Positions 63,038 to 64,000 of a DNA stretch of 64,000 bases are shown piece after piece. This DNA comes from Haladaptatus halobius (GTDB lineage Archaea; Halobacteriota; Halobacteria; Halobacteriales; Haladaptataceae): assembly GCF_020618475.1 (NCBI RefSeq), contig NZ_CP085341.1, positions 206,725 through 270,724 of the forward strand. Direction: 5' to 3'. A program made the position numbers and the translations under genes. Numbering within the stretch: the first letter of the stretch is position 1; each line of letters starts with the position of its first letter. Under the pieces are notes generated by a model. It was not told the origin of the DNA and made no database searches. It worked only from the letters and a program-made list of their open reading frames with translations.

Positions 63038-64000
63038 CTATCGACCTCCTGGATCGTTCGCGCTCCAGCGTATCTGTTCACAGTTGTGGGTCTGTACGTC
63101 GGCATCCGACTCTTTCGAGAGCAAAGCTGGGTCTGGGTCGCGCCGGGCGCGGTGCTGTTCGGCCTGACGCTCCTCACGCATCCCTCGTACCCTGTATTCT
63201 TCGCTACCAGTTACCTCGTCTTCTATGGGTATTTCGACCGGTCGCTCGCCGGATTTGGGCGAGGTATACTCATCGCAGGCGGTGGGTTCCTCCTCGCAGC
63301 CCCATGGTTGGGGCACGTCGTCACTGTCCACGGTATCGACATCTTCACTCGAACGGCAGGGTCGCGGCTCGGGATCGGGCAAGGATTCCGCTGATTCACG
63401 TCGAAGTTCCTCTACACCCACCGAACACGGTTTCTGGCAGTGTGGTACGTTCTCACGCTCGTCGGTGTCGTCCAGCTCGTCACGCGGCGGCGGTACCTAC
63501 TTCCGCTCTGGTTTGCCGCGACTGCAGTCATGTTTCCGAAACCTCGTTTCCTTATGCTAGTCGGCGCATTCGTGATTGCGGCGGTGGTGTTCGACTGGCT
63601 AGCGCGACTAGAGGATAGGCGAATTTTCGCCGACCAAAATCCGAGAGAAAGCGCGCTCCCGCTCTTGTTACTTGCTTTGTTTGCCAGCTACGGGGTTGTG
63701 ACCGGCGGCCTCTATGCAGCGAACTATGAACCGATTCCGGAGCGTCCACTTCAGCGTCTCCAGCAGGAACCGCTCCCATCGTACGTCAATGATGAGGATC
63801 TCGCTGCAATGTGGTGGGCGCGAGAGCGAACTTCCGCCGACGCAACGTTTCTCGTCGCAGGTGATCCGGCTGAGTGGTTCCCAGTGTTCACAGAGCGTAC
63901 CGTCATTGCCTCGCCGTGAGGATCCGAATGGCTACCGCCCAACGAGCGTGAACGGCAAGTCGAACTGTACCGCGACAGCGCGGTCTATGCATCGGCCGAC
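63038..64000 (+). pseudogene. membrane glycosyltransferase (ArnT/GT39-like), truncated with two stops
   Basis: One frame runs from 63038 (no start) through LFTVVGLYVGIRLFREQSWV, FGLTLLTHPSYPVFFATSYL, a TGA at 63392, FTSKFLYTHRTRFLAVWYVLT, MFPKPRFLMLVGAFVIAAV, ALFASYGVVTGGLY, MWWARERTSADATFLV, a second TGA at 63917 and on to the window end (LPPNERERQVELYRDSAVY). Polytopic membrane part plus soluble C-terminal domain as in dolichyl-phosphate-sugar transferases. The N-terminal catalytic half is missing. Confidence 0.78.

Overview
ORGANISM. The window is haloarchaeal DNA. Evidence: a TFB-type transcription factor, a bacterio-opsin-activator-type (HTH_10) regulator, HalOD1 output domains, a DUF1931 histone-fold protein, a thermosome remnant, strongly acidic proteins, twin-arginine secretion signals, and TATA-like boxes about 30 nt upstream of start codons. 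Coding density is low and a large share of genes are broken by one to three changes (TRAM protein, DUF5615 toxin, IS6 transposase, RHH/coiled-coil protein, HalOD1 protein, TasA-like protein, M50 protease, glycosyltransferase, and others). This is typical of an accessory replicon or a decaying genomic island. By eye, base composition is mixed: the conjugation block is GC-rich and the flanks are AT-richer. LAYOUT. 0-6 kb: broken TRAM gene, TFB, a small gene duplicated together with its upstream region and separated by a VNG_1110C-like gene and a PadR regulator, then a DUF433 antitoxin with a decayed DUF5615 partner. 5.9-6.2 kb: a 254-bp MITE-like element with perfect 21-bp terminal inverted repeats. 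6.2-9.1 kb: zinc-binding and orphan genes on the minus strand. 9.5-12.1 kb: a convergent orphan pair (a wHTH protein and a 499-aa protein). 12.2-14.1 kb: an SDR-fold protein lacking the usual Tyr/Lys, a structured GC-rich block that may be an IS right end, and PadR/wHTH regulators. 14.1-31.3 kb: an integrative-conjugative-like element. It holds a structured leader with SWIM, SprT-like and zinc-ribbon genes; a 1-kb array of GACAGTC and GGCACCC repeats; wHTH and small genes; a conjugation operon (pilin-like, VirB6-like, VirB4-like, VirD4-like) behind an inverted-repeat operator; cargo genes; a MazF/AbrB pair; and a tyrosine recombinase. 31.5-47.9 kb: a mosaic of regulators (PadR, DUF7344-like, HalOD1-DUF7504-like, Bat-type), small zinc proteins, an arylsulfotransferase-like protein, YdjM, ABM and CapA, mixed with gene remnants. 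48-62 kb: envelope and stress genes, comprising three MscS channels, two secreted PQQ beta-propellers, DUF2391, an M50 protease broken by one stop codon, a second HalOD1-DUF7504-like locus and a beta-helix protein. The right edge is a truncated membrane glycosyltransferase pseudogene running out of the window. HOW IT FITS TOGETHER. The VirB2/VirB6/VirB4/VirD4-like operon looks like a compact archaeal type IV conjugation apparatus. Its coupling protein carries a second P-loop near its C-terminus. The recombinase marks one probable end. The repeat array and the alternative-hairpin leader are the best candidates for undescribed cis-acting DNA or RNA elements. A palindrome TAGTAT-N3-ATACTA recurs at five places, two of them beside the toxin-antitoxin/recombinase end. 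Two HalOD1-HalOD1-DUF7504-like proteins, each near a small DUF-like protein of the same family, suggest a duplicated two-gene signalling module.
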